Assembly: GCF_021869535.1 (NCBI RefSeq)
Contig: NW_026262668.1
Coordinates: 139,859,635-139,923,634, forward strand
Direction: 5' to 3'
Source of the DNA: Mytilus californianus
Lineage: Eukaryota > Mollusca > Bivalvia > Mytilida > Mytilidae
DNA length: 64,000 bases
This document shows positions 34,883 to 46,410 of the stretch, in pieces; position 1 is the first letter of the stretch, and every line of letters starts with the position of its first letter. A program made the position numbers and the translations under genes. The notes below the pieces were generated by a model. It did no database searches, was not told where the DNA came from, and saw only the letters and a program-made list of their open reading frames with translations.

Positions 34883-35985
34883 GTTGAGCCTGGGACTTTT
34901 GTCGCAAAAGCGAGACATAGTGATCCTACATTTCCGTCGTCATCTTTTTTTCCTGCCAGTTAACATTACATTCACTCTGTGGTGAAAGTTTTTAAAATTT
35001 TAATAACTTTCTTAAACTATCCTGGATTTCTACCAAACTTGGACAGAAGCTTTTTTTATGATCATAAGATAGTATCCAGAAGTAATTTTGTGAAAAAAAT
35101 CCTGTTTATCCAGTTTTTACTTATAAATGGACTTAGTTTTTCTGCCAGTTAACATTACATCATCTTCGCTAGCCAAGGGTTACGATCCACTTCCCTCCTC
35201 TCCACCCTTGGCAGATTAAGCCAACATTTGTGATAACAATGTTGTGCCATCTATCGGTAGATTAAAGTCACGCCCATTCCGAATACATTATTCTTGACCA
35301 ATGGTAGCACTTGAACTCTTCAATTTGGAGGTAAAAACACGGTAGCGTCTAGATTCTACAAACTTGGTAAAGCAGGAAACGAAAATATAAGTTGACATTC
35401 ATGCATTTGTGCAAGAAACATACACAGGAACTTCTATTAGTTGATTAAAAACATTCAAATTGTCACTAAATATAGTCGTATGTTTAGGGATGTAAAGACT
35501 TGTTGCACAATAAGCATGTGGCAATTGTTTACATACACTTTCTAGATTTACACATGATCATGTTATAGGCGCTTTTTGATTGGATGCAGCGAGTTTCGAC
35601 TGCAACCAATGAAAATCATTACCTTGTGTCTCCGAAATTCTATCTCAATCCGCCAAGGGTGGAGAGGAGGGAAGTGGATCGTAACCCTTGGCTAGCGAAG
35701 ATGACATTACATTCACTCTGTGGTTAATGTTATAAAAATTTTAATAACTTTCTTAAACCATGTAAACTATCCTGGATTTGTACCAAACTTTGACAGAAGC
35801 TTGTTTATGATCAAAAGCTAGTATCTAGAAGGAAATTTTGTAAAAACTTATTTCCTGTTTTTCCGTATATTACTTATAAATGGACTTAGTTTTTCTAATA
35901 ATTTTTTGCCCATTTTTGTTGAGCCTGCGACTAACAGCAAAAGTAGGCGAAACACTGGGTTCCATGGAATCCTTACGAATTTTTT
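34883..35985 (+). mobile_element. Family E element, split by a long-TIR element
   Basis: 5' hairpin gttgagcctgggac/gtcgcaaaagcgagaca, units with ttcactctgtggtgaaagtt, interrupted at 35161-35703, 3' end gtaggcgaaacactgggttc, palindrome ggttccatggaatcc, cttacgaatttt. Confidence 0.8.
35161..35703. mobile_element. Long-TIR MITE, 52-bp perfect TIRs, 9-bp TSD
   Basis: TIRs 35161-35212 and 35652-35703 (catcttcgctagccaagggt...) are perfect inverted copies and continue imperfectly inward. Flanks acattacat at 35152-35160 and 35704-35712. A 9-bp duplication with long TIRs is typical of Mutator-like elements (inference). No transposase. Perfect TIRs mean recent insertion. An older copy is at 26595-27064. 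Confidence 0.9.
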
Positions 35986-36420
35986 TTGTTATTGCCATTT
36001 TACCTTGGATAGATAAAATATGTGCAACTCTATCTAGGGACATTGGAACTCTGTTCTTTTATTAAGTCAACATAACACTTTTACACTGACAGCAGCAAAC
36101 GCAGGCAAGACACAGGTTTTAACACAGCCATGTTCTTTGAGTGTCTGTCCCAAGTCAGGAGCCTGTAGTTCAGGGGTTGTCGTCGGCTCATGTCTGTCAT
36201 ATTTGCTTTTCGTAAATTGTTTTGTTATAAATTAGGCTGTTAGTTTTCTCAATTGAATTGTTTCATATTTTTCATAGCCTTTTATAGCCGACTTCACGAT
36301 ATGGGTTTTTCTCATTGTTGAAGGTCGTACAATTGCCTATAATTGCTTACATCCACTTCATTTGAACTTTGGTGGATAGCTGTCTCATTGGCAATCTTAC
36401 CACATCTCTTAATTTTTTTA

Positions 36421-39400
36421 TTATATACATTCAGCATGTTCATTTTTAAGCGTAGAATTAAATGGTTATAGATTATTACATGACATTTTCCATATCAGCC
36501 CAATATCAACCAGGGACTCCCATATTGGACAGAGGGCTTTTACTTTTGGTATGGATTGAAGGATGATACTAGGGTCTAATGATCTATTTATCACATATTT
36601 TCTCTATGAAATTGGAATGAGAAATTAGAAGAAACAGTTGAATAAAGACTATGTATATATTTCATTTGTTTTTGTATGTTCTTGATTATTTTTTGGTGCA
36701 TTTAATAAAGATCCAATAATTCCTCAACAATTACTGTAACCACATCTGGTCTTCTCCGACTATCAACAAAGACGTATTGTTTCTAGCAACACAGGGCTGT
36801 TCAAACAGTTTTATAAACAGCAGGGTTACTTATAAAGTTTATCTTCAAGTAAGTCTCAAAGATTGTACATGACTCTCCAAACTGAAAGAGAGCCAATATG
36901 GATTTTGAACGTGAGGGCTGATATGGCTCTCCATTGGGAAGCCCATATTTGCCCCGGTTGTTTGCCCCAGGCAGCAATATGACTTCGGCAAATCAGTGTG
37001 TATTACATATGCAAAACCTGATGTTTTGGTAACAAATATGTGATGATTATATAAACATGACAAGACCTTGAAGGATTTCATTATATTTGTGTGGTCCAAT
37101 AATATTTCAGTTGCTGTACCTGTTCTCTAGTTCTAAGGCTATTGATCATGAATTGAAACAAATTAATCTGAATTTTATGATCACAAATGAGTATTGAAAG
37201 ATTGTTTAACAGACATGTTTATAGATAAAAATGTAATTTGATTGACAAAATCTTGTAAATTTTGTTTAGCAGACATTGGTGTTGTGTAATGTTACACTTT
37301 CTAGGACATGTGATCTATTAATTTCTAGCCTAAGGGAGATAATCCAATTGAAGCACATCATGTGATGGGCAGGACCTATACAGCATGTCAGACTGCAAAG
37401 TAATGGAAAAAGTGTAAAAAATAATTCATAAAAATTGCTTTCTTTTTTAAATGAAAGGCCACGAAAACTGAATTAACAACCTTAATAAAAAAAGTAGAGT
37501 ATATTTCTTGCTTTTGATGGCTGTGTATAGTAAATAGGAATTTCTTTCTTGAATGCTTTTTAATCATGTTTTCTGATGTATGGAAACTTACAATAATGAA
37601 TTTTGAAGAATTGTTCCTGATTTAACAGCATCACACCATACATGAAGCTACAATTACATAGCTACAGTTTTCTAGTTGCCAAACACTTTGTCTTGGTACA
37701 TATGTATCTTATAGCTGATCAGAGATTTCTGTATTATAAATGAATGGCAAGAGGAGAGATTTTTGTGGGTGAGTGATAAGATTGAAGTTATAGTAAAGAT
37801 TGGATATGTAGGAGTGTAAGATTTATGTTGTCTCTTTGATAAGAAGTAAATATGTCCTGAAGATATGTTTGTCCATGGATGACTGGAAGTCTGTTGAGTG
37901 GTCTGTCAATATTTACCTGTCATTTTATTTTGTGAAATTAGACATACATGTACCTGTAAATACAGGTACATGATATTGTCTTAATTTGTTTGCCCTCTAT
38001 ACACTAAAATTGATGAGACTTTTCCACATTTATTTTATTAGTTAAAGAAAAATTAGATAATTAAATGTTCAGTGAATGTGTGTCAAACTTCTTACAAAGT
38101 TGGCACTACAAAATGAAAAAAAAAGAATTTTAAAAATATTAACATTGGAGTAGGCTTTGGAAAGAAAGGAATTTTAAAATATTAACAGTGGAAAAAACAC
38201 TGATAGGAAAGGAAAAGCGGAGTGAGAGAACATTTAAAACACAAGATTTATTTTAAAGTTTGTTGTGTTTATGAATTCTGTCATTTCAGATTTATCTCCC
38301 ATTTCTTACTTTCAGGTACAATTCTTTTTTCAATCTTGAAGCAAATTATAAAATAAATAACAGTTTCAAAGGGTCTGTAAAGTCCAACTACAGAAATGTT
38401 AAAAAGATGACAAACAGTTTTAGATTGAAATAACTTCCACAAATCAAGTGTTTTACTCTACATGCAAGTTACTGAAAATTAGGAACCAGAGTATTGCATA
38501 TTGTTGCTGGGCTTTCAAAATGTTGTATATGACTTTTTTTGCTAAGACTACTTTTTCACACGAAAAATGAGTAATTTACTACATTTTGGAAGCCCAGCAA
38601 CGAATTTTATGTATTTCTCTGTAAAAGGGAGAGTCACCCTCTGATATCTAATAAGAAAAAGAAAATTATGCTTTCTTTATTAGTTTGCTTAGTTTTGGAT
38701 TAAAAAAGGAAATGTGTGATAAAGGTAAGAGACATTGTGTATTAACAACATGAAGTCTGCTTGGATTATCATATCCATAGTATGTTCAAATTATCACCTC
38801 CATCATACAACACAAGTCTGTTTAGATTATTAGGTCCATCATACACACAGGTAATATCCCTTTACATGATGGAGAAAATATGACAAGTATGTAATCTGTA
38901 GATTACTGAAAGATCTATGACCCTTTGACCTGCTTGATCTGATCATAGGATTGTATAATACCTGTCAATCATTAAAGGGTTAGAGGTGATATACCCCAGT
39001 AGATATTGACAGATGTTACATGTCTGGTGTGTATTTTTAGACTGGTCAGCCCCAAAGGGTTTACTATTACCTGATAATTATGGTGTATTAAAGGACTTGG
39101 TACATGTTGGCTTTATGGATCATCAAAATATTTCTTAAAAACTATTTGGATTATAACATGGATTTTTATAACTTGTAATGGAAAAAGCTGAGCATATAAG
39201 ATGTGATGAAGAAAGAGATTTGGTAAGAATTTTATGTAAAATGTATAAACATTACAGGAGAAATGGTAATGCTATATAAATAATACTAATTACAAGATTT
39301 AATAGAATTGAATAATGATAATGATGTACTTAATTATCTCCCTTACATCTTGTCCCTTGTGACAGAGTGGTCATTGTATAAGGTAAAAATAAAAACAGAC

Positions 39401-39812
39401 TTTTTCTTTTCAAATTATGATGATGATTTGTCCTCTCATTGAAGATGAACAATACAACTTCTTTTATTTGCATCTTTAAAATAGATACAAGCAAAAAAAA
39501 AAGTAAACATTTTACAGCCATATTTTTGGAATCAAACTTTCTTTCCACCTTTTGGAAAATAAATTTAAATGATAAGTGACAATTACTAAGAAGACCGTAC
39601 CTTTATAAGATTGGAAATAATTTATGCAAAATGTGCAGGTAGCTTTTAATTACTTTATAATAATGAAATTTATAACAATTAAAAAGCGTTGTGATGTTAA
39701 ACTGTATTGATCTTGTTCATCATTGTGATTTGATTAATATATATATGTCATGATAATTAATGATCTATCTCTCCTGCAATACACAAATACTATTATTCCT
39801 ATGGTCTTCATT
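36421..39812. other. Longest stretch without arrays or clear elements
   Basis: No exon chain recognised. A small inverted repeat (gttgctgggctttcaaaatg, 38503-38522 against 38582-38601) looks like a MITE remnant. Could be intronic or intergenic. Confidence 0.4.
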
Positions 39813-41030
39813 AATCTGTACACTTAGTATTAATACGGGATAATAACATGGTCCAATGACCCGTGCTACACTTAGCATAACTACAGGATAATAACATGGT
39901 CCAATGACTCGTGCTACACTTAGCATAACTACAGGATAATAACATGGTCCAATGACCCGTGCTACACTTAGTATTAATACGGGATAATATCATGGTCCAA
40001 TGACCCATGCTACAGGATAATAACATGGTCCAATGACCCCTGCTACACTTAGCATAACTACGGGATAATAACATGGTCCAATGACCCGTGCTACACTTAG
40101 TATTAATACGGGATAATAACATAGTCCAATGACCCGTGCTACACTTAGCATAACTACAGGATAATAACATGGTCCAATGACTCGTGCTACACTTAGCATA
40201 ACTACAGGATAATAACATGGTCCAATGACTCGTGCTACACTTAGCATAACTACAGGATAATAACATGGTCCAATGACCCGTGCTACACTTAGTATTAATA
40301 CGGGATAATATCATGGTCCAATGACCCGTGCTACACTTAGCATAACTACGGGATAATAACATGGTCCAATGACCAGTGCTACACTTAGTATTAATACGGG
40401 ATAATATCATGGTCCAATGACCCGTGCTACACTTAGCATAACTACAGGATAATATCATGGTCCAATGACCCGTGCTACACTTAGCATAACTACAGGATAA
40501 TAACATGGTCCAATGACTCGTGCTACACTTAGCATAACTACAGGATAATAACATGGTCCAATGACTCGTGCTACACTTAGCATACCTACAGGATAATAAC
40601 ATGGTCCAATGACCCATGCTACACTTAGCATAACTACAGGATAATAACTTAGCATAACTACAGGATAATAACATGGTCCAATGACCCATGTTACACTTAG
40701 CATAACTACAGGATAATAACATGGTCCAATGACTCATGCTACACTTAGCATAACTACAGGATAATGACATGGTCCAATGACCCATGCTACACTTAGCATA
40801 ACTACAGGATAATAACATGGTTCAATGACCCATGCTACACTTAGCATAATTATAACTACAGGATAATAACATGGTCCAATGACCCATGCTCCACTTAGCA
40901 TAACTACAGGATAATAACATGGTCCAATGACCCATGCTACACTTAGCATAACTACAGGATAATAACATGGTCCAATGACCCATGCTACACTTAGCATAAC
41001 TACAGGATAATAACATGGTTCAATGACTCA
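39813..41030 (-). repeat. 48-bp tandem array, about 25 copies
   Basis: Unit (+) gctacacttagcataactac, aggataataacatggtccaa, tgacccgt. The variant tagtattaatacggg marks one subtype, irregularly interspersed. The 48-bp unit gives a 335-codon - strand frame (MLLSCSYAKCSTGHWT repeats) judged not a gene. Confidence 0.95.
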
Positions 41031-41364
41031 CAAGATTCAAATGTTTGTGTTTACTAACATCAAATAATATTCAAAATAGAAATAGAAAAAATTGTCAGAA
41101 GGAGGTCTATATCTTCTTTAGAATGATCAAATTATAAATGATTTAAAATTGATTCCATACAAATTTTTCATTGAAAATATTGTAAAAATAATACTAAATA
41201 AATTATAATAATGACAGTTTATTCTAAAATATGTAAAATGTTTACTTAAAAGTGAACAGTATATTCATACTTAAAAGATATTATTTTCACAAGTGATCTT
41301 TCTTAATAGAAATTAAACAAGAACAAAAATGTACAATATATATCTTTATTATATTTATTTACAA
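41031..41364. other. AT-rich spacer
   Basis: Nothing recognised. Confidence 0.4.
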
Positions 41365-42605
41365 TCCTATCGTCTGATGTAGCTTAAATCTCTTCGTACA
41401 TTTGTTTCTCTAAACATCAACCATTCTGGTTTGGCCTTACTTCACACTCCCATCGTCTGATGTAGCTCTAATGACTGTCTGTTTGTTGTACTTTTGTTTC
41501 TCCAAACATCCACCATTTTGGTTTGGCCTTACTTCACACTCCCATCGTCTGATGAAGCTTCAATGACTGTCTGTTTATCGTACATTTGTTTTTCCAAACA
41601 TCAACCATTTTAGTTTGGCTTTACTTCACACTCCCATTGTCTGATGTAATTTCAATGAATGTCTGTTTATTGTACATTTGTTTCTCCAAACATCAACCAT
41701 TTTGGTTTGGCTTTACTTCATACTCCCATCGTCTGATGGAGCTTCAATGACTGACTGTTTATCGTACATTTATTTCTCCAAACATCATCCATTTTGGTTT
41801 GGCTTTACTTCACACTCCCATCATCTCATGTAGCTTCAATGACTGTCTGTTTGTTGTACATTTGTTTCTCCAAACATCATCCATTTTGGTTTGGCTTTAC
41901 TTCACACTCCCATCGTCTGATGTAGCTTCAATGACTGTCTGTTTGTTGTACATTTGTTTCTCCAAACATCATCCATTTTGGTTTGGCCTTACTTCACACT
42001 CCTATCATCTGATGAAGCTGTTTCTCCAAACATCAACCATTTTTATCCTACATTTGTTTCTCCAAACATCCACCATTTTGGTTTGGCCTTACTTCACTCT
42101 CCTATCATCTGATCTAGCTTCAATGACTGTCTGTTTAGCCTTACTTCACTCTCCTATCGTCTGATGTAGCTTCAATGACTGTCTGTTTGGCCTTACTTCA
42201 CTCTCCTATCGTCTGATGTAGCTTCAATGACTGTCTGTTTAGCCTTACTTCACTCTCCTATCCTCTGATGTAGCTTCAATGACTGTCTGTTTAGCCTTAC
42301 TTCACTCTCCTATCGTCTGATGTAGCTTCAATGACCGTCTGTTTAGCCTTACTTCACTCTCCTATCGTCTGATGTAGCTTCAATGACTGTCTGTTTAGCC
42401 TTACTTCACTCTCCTATCGTCTGATGTAGCTTCAATGACTGTCTGTTTAGCCTTACTTCACACTCCCGTTGTCTGATGTAGCTTCAATGACTGTCTGTTT
42501 GTCATACATTTGTTTCTCCAAACATCAACCATTTTGGTTTGGCCTTACTTCACACTCCTATCCTCATTAAAATGTCTGATGTAGCTACAATGACTGTCTG
42601 TTTGT
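41365..42605 (+). repeat. Composite tandem array, 92-bp and 52-bp units
   Basis: Long unit: atcgtctgatgtagcttcaa, tgactgtctgtttgttgtac, atttgtttctccaaacatca, accattttggtttggcctta, cttcacactccc. From 42080 to 42470 a shortened 52-bp unit lacking the atttgtttctccaaacatca block is repeated about seven times, then the long unit returns. Confidence 0.9.
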
Positions 42606-43245
42606 CATAACATCACATTGTTTTCATGCATTGGAAATGCATCATATGCACTTTCGTGCAGTGACTATTGATTAGTTGTGATAAGAGGTGCACACATGGA
42701 GGGTAAGTTTTTAATTTATACAATGTAAGATCCTAATTTCATTTTATTAAGATCTAAATGAGTAAATATAATGATAATAATTTAAATGTTAGATAAAATT
42801 ATGCTCTAATCATTGTTGGTATTTTTTAATTCTGTCAATCCAGCACAATGATTTTCCCCTTTTCTTTTTTAAGGTACATGTATTATGAAAATTAAATGTT
42901 TCCCTCAAGAATCATTATGGCTTGGTTGAGCTTTTGTTTATATAACACACAGTTATATTAATGAGAATTTGAAGTAGTAGAAATGTAAACTGTTTATTGC
43001 TTAAACCATCATTACATGTCATAACCAACCTTGATCTGGCCAGTAATGGTCAGTGTTGAGCGTCGTCCATTTGTAAACAATGTTAAATGAGTCAATGGAA
43101 TCATGCTTGTTTTGAATCGACTCAAGTTTCAAAAGTTTTTAAATATATTTCTGTTCATGCTGTCAAACAACGAACTTTGCAACAATTATTTTAAGTGGAA
43201 CATCATTATTTTTTATTTTCTCAACAATTTATGCAACCTACATAA
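42606..43245. other. Unassigned stretch with one donor-like site
   Basis: 42662-42702 (acceptor tttcgtgcag, then ...cacacATGGAGG, donor gtaagt at 42703) could be a leader exon; weak. No other signal. Confidence 0.2.
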
Positions 43246-43556
43246 AACAGGCTATTATTTGAACTTGGAATTATTTTTAATTATGGAATTTGCATAATTT
43301 CTTGTGCATGAATTTTTTGATAAAATCCTTGTTTATTTGTTATTATAATGTTTTGAGTGGTTCATAACACTTTCCATATAATGTATTTTGTATAGATAGT
43401 GTTGTGCGCGGCACAATACATTCTTTGGAAATGTACTATCTTCTTTGTAATAGAAAGTGTTGTGCACAGCACAGAACATTATAATACAGAATAAACATGG
43501 AATTCATTAAAAATTCCATAATTAAAAATAATTCCAAGTTCAAATAATAGCCTGTT
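43246..43556. mobile_element. Fold-back element, 46-bp perfect terminal arms
   Basis: 43246-43291 and 43511-43556 are perfect inverted copies (aacaggctattatttgaact...). The arms continue imperfectly inward around ttgtgcgcggcacaa. Flanked by ataa on both sides (43242-43245, 43557-43560). No coding frame. Superfamily not assigned. Confidence 0.85.
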
Positions 43557-44376
43557 ATAATTTATTTTTGAATGAATTTAAGACATTCTGCAGCTAGTTC
43601 TTATAGATTACAATATCAGTACCTTTCTTGTATAAAGTCCTGATCAAGGGAATGTAATTAATTGCATTGAGGTTTCTGTCAATCTCTGTCAACTTTGATT
43701 GACTTGTCATGGTATGATTCACAGGTTTGTTAATTAATTGTTTTAAAGGATATATTTATGATTATATAGACGTGAGACAAGACTTGAGAAAGATTCAAAG
43801 AATAAGCAAAAAATGACAGTTTTAGACACTGACTTTGATTAGCTGATTCTTGGTAATATGCATGAAAATTTCACAAGTTTCCTCCCGTTTATTTGTGTAC
43901 AAACATAAGTTTGTTGTGGATAAATAAGCTAGAGTTTGTACTGACTATGTGTGTGGGGTAATGACTAATGCATGATAAATTCCACAGTGCAGGTGAGAGG
44001 CAGATAATATCTATACTATATAGATGAGAATATAGGATATATTGTAGGAACAGTTTTTGAAACCATTAATGAAAGGTAAATGAAGTTTTCTATGGAAACA
44101 CAAATGTATGTTTTAATTTATTGGATGTTTACAGAATGTGTAAGGCCCAGGCCAGTTGAAATCAGTCTAAGAAAAACATTTTTTATATCTCTGACATATA
44201 TAGCAAGTTATAAATGGTGCCTGTGATTTCTCTCTGTTCATGACATTTATGCTGTGTAGATTTTGAAGACAACATGAGTGTTTTCCTAGAAAATTTTGAA
44301 GGTGCAAAGTTAAAAACCAAATTTATACTACGATTGTTTTACCAACGAGAAAGATATCAATGAAAATCTTTATTTT
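43557..44376. other. Unassigned AT-rich stretch
   Basis: Nothing recognised. Confidence 0.4.
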
Positions 44377-44750
44377 ATGACCCCACCACAGCGGAGGGGG
44401 CATTAAGTGTTACCCTTGTATGTACGTACGTATGTCCCAAAATTTGTTTCCAATCTCTAACTTTAGTTTGCCTCAAGCAAATGTTATGAAACACAGATCA
44501 AGTTTGAATTTGGGTGGTGTCACGTTTACTGTTCTAGAGTTATGCCCTTTACAAATGGAAAAATTGCTGAATTTTCCATTCTCTAACTTCAGTTTGCCTC
44601 AACCAAATGTTTATACACAATGCTTATTACCACAAAACTCGAATCAAGTTCGAATTTGGGTGGCGTCACTTTTACAGTTCTCTAGTTATGTCCCTTTATA
44701 ACATTATATGCAAGTGGGGGGATCATCTGTGTCCCATGGACACATTCTCT
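44377..44750 (+). mobile_element. Family H hairpin element, full length
   Basis: 5' hairpin accccac.../gcggagggggc, gtatgtacgtacgtatgtcc, two internal units of about 160 bp (cagtttgcctcaaccaaatg, ttgaatttgggtggtgtcac), inverted gtgggggga, hairpin gtgtcc-cat-ggacac, attct. Its end resembles family G. Confidence 0.8.
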
Positions 44751-45054
44751 ATTGTCTCTTTTATTTGTTTACTTTTAAGATGCAAATTTCTGAAATTGAA
44801 AATGCAAAACACAGCTATTGAGAGGAAGGTGTTAAAATATTGCTTTGTATTGGGCTGGGGAGACACTGTACCCTGTACTCTTTACTGTTGTCCAGCAATT
44901 GTCAAGATAGATACTTAATTATTTCCTGGTATTTATCAATTCAATCCAGGCATGATTTCCTGCCAAATTCTTACTTTCCCCATGGTTATGATCATTGGGA
45001 CTGTCTTTGATGTTAACTGTCCTTTTGTTGTATATTATATGTTGTAAGATCTGA

Positions 45055-45625
45055 TACCTTTTGTTGGAACTTGGATGTCAGTTAACTGGCCATTTGTTGT
45101 ACCGGTATATTATGTCTTAAGATCTGATACCTTTTGTTGGAACTTCAGATGCCAGTTTGCTTTTCAATTGTTCACACAGTTGTATATATTAAATGGCTTT
45201 AGTTCTGACACACTTTTGTTGGAACTTGGATATCAGTTATTGCATTCTACCCCGTAAAATCTGGCACACACTCTTGTTGGAACTTGGATATCAGTTATTG
45301 CATTCTACTCCGTAAACTCTGACACACACTCTTGTTGGAACTTGGATATCAGTTATTGCATTCTACCCCGTAAACTCTGACTTGCTTTTGTTGGAACTTG
45401 GATATCAGTTATTGGATTCTACCCTGTAAACTCTGACACGCTTTTGTTGGAACTTGGATATCAGTTGTTGCATTCTACCCCGTAAACTCTGACTTGCTTT
45501 TGTTGGAACTTGGATATCAGTTGCTGCATTCTACCCCGTAAACTCTGACTTGCTTTTGTTGGAACTTGGATATCAGTTGCTGCATTCTACCCCGTAAACT
45601 CTGACATGCTTTTGTTGGTACTTTA
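45055..45625 (+). repeat. 57-58-bp tandem array, about 9 copies
   Basis: Unit: cttttgttggaacttggata, tcagttgttgcattctaccc, cgtaaactctgact. Copies before 45200 are more diverged and longer. Confidence 0.9.
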
Positions 45626-46004
45626 TTTACTTGAGTCATTTAACCAATAATAGGATACAGTAACATTAAGTCATTAGAAAAACTTACAAATTAATCCACT
45701 TGAAAGTCTAGATTAATTCCACTTGAAGATTAATCCTGTTTGTATACTAAGCATTAGGCAATTGCACATTATTAGATCTAAAGAGGAGCCATACATGTCT
45801 TTGGCCATAAAAAGACTGCAAAACATACATAGACCTCATTAAAACATTTCTATTCCAAATTAATAAGCACTTCTTGTTTCAAATATCACCCTTTTCAAAT
45901 GGTCATGTAGGTATGATTTATTGTAAAAGTATAGTATGAATCTTGAAATGGTGGGGGGAGGCTAAATAAAGAAAGACTAGATAGAATGATAAGGTGTCAA
46001 ACTA

Positions 46005-46410
46005 TCACACCCATCTATAGAACTAGGACTGTCATTGCTATCAAACAATCACACCACTATCACACCCAACTATAGAACTAGGACTGTCATTGCTATCAAA
46101 CAATCACACCACTATCATACCCAACTATAGAACTAGGACTGTCATTGCTATCAAACAATCACACCACTATCACACCCAACTATAGAACAAGGACTGTCAT
46201 TGCTATCAAACAACCACACTACTATCACACCCAACTATAGAACTAGGACTGTCATTGCTATCAAACAATCCCACCACTATCACACCCAACTATAGAACTA
46301 GGACTGTCATTGCTGTCAAACAATCACACCACTATCACACCCAACTATAGAACTGGGACTGTCATTGCTATCAAACAATCACACCACTATCACACCCAAC
46401 TATAAAACTG
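46005..46410 (+). repeat. 54-bp tandem array, about 7 copies
   Basis: Unit: ggactgtcattgctatcaaa, caatcacaccactatcacac, ccaactatagaact. Directly abuts the 60-bp array. Confidence 0.9.

Larger units (their letters stand above)
34634..36055 (+). mobile_element. Family C element, split by E
   Basis: Hairpin gtccctcgcgcaacgcg/ttgcagaggac, one internal unit, interrupted at agtgcttttt by E, resuming gttattgccattttaccttg and ending ttggaactctg|tt. It is cut at the same T-run as the C copy at 28847. Confidence 0.8.
34182..36118 (+). mobile_element. Family E element, diverged, split by C
   Basis: 5' start gtcgagcctgcaac at 34182, dispersed repeat at 34205-34345, E-like interior 34395-34633 (ggattgttatgaaatttgga), C insertion, then a 3' end like cgcaggcaagacacaggttt at about 36100. 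Joining 34633 to 36056 restores the E order (ggactcacttttt then gtcaacat). Confidence 0.6.
34150..36420 (+). mobile_element. Repeat S copy split by a four-deep nest
   Basis: S head agtaaagcccttttcaactg at 34154-34181, resuming at about 36115 (gtctgtcccaagtcaggagc) and running to the tail ttggcaatcttaccacat near 36405. About 80 bp of S next to the head is missing at the junction, so some deletion accompanied or followed insertion. Confidence 0.65.

Noticed and set aside
39811-40818. 335-codon - strand open frame of 16-residue repeats
   Set aside because: The 48-bp tandem unit is a multiple of 3 and stop-free in this frame; other frames of the same array are also open. No unique N- or C-terminal domain.
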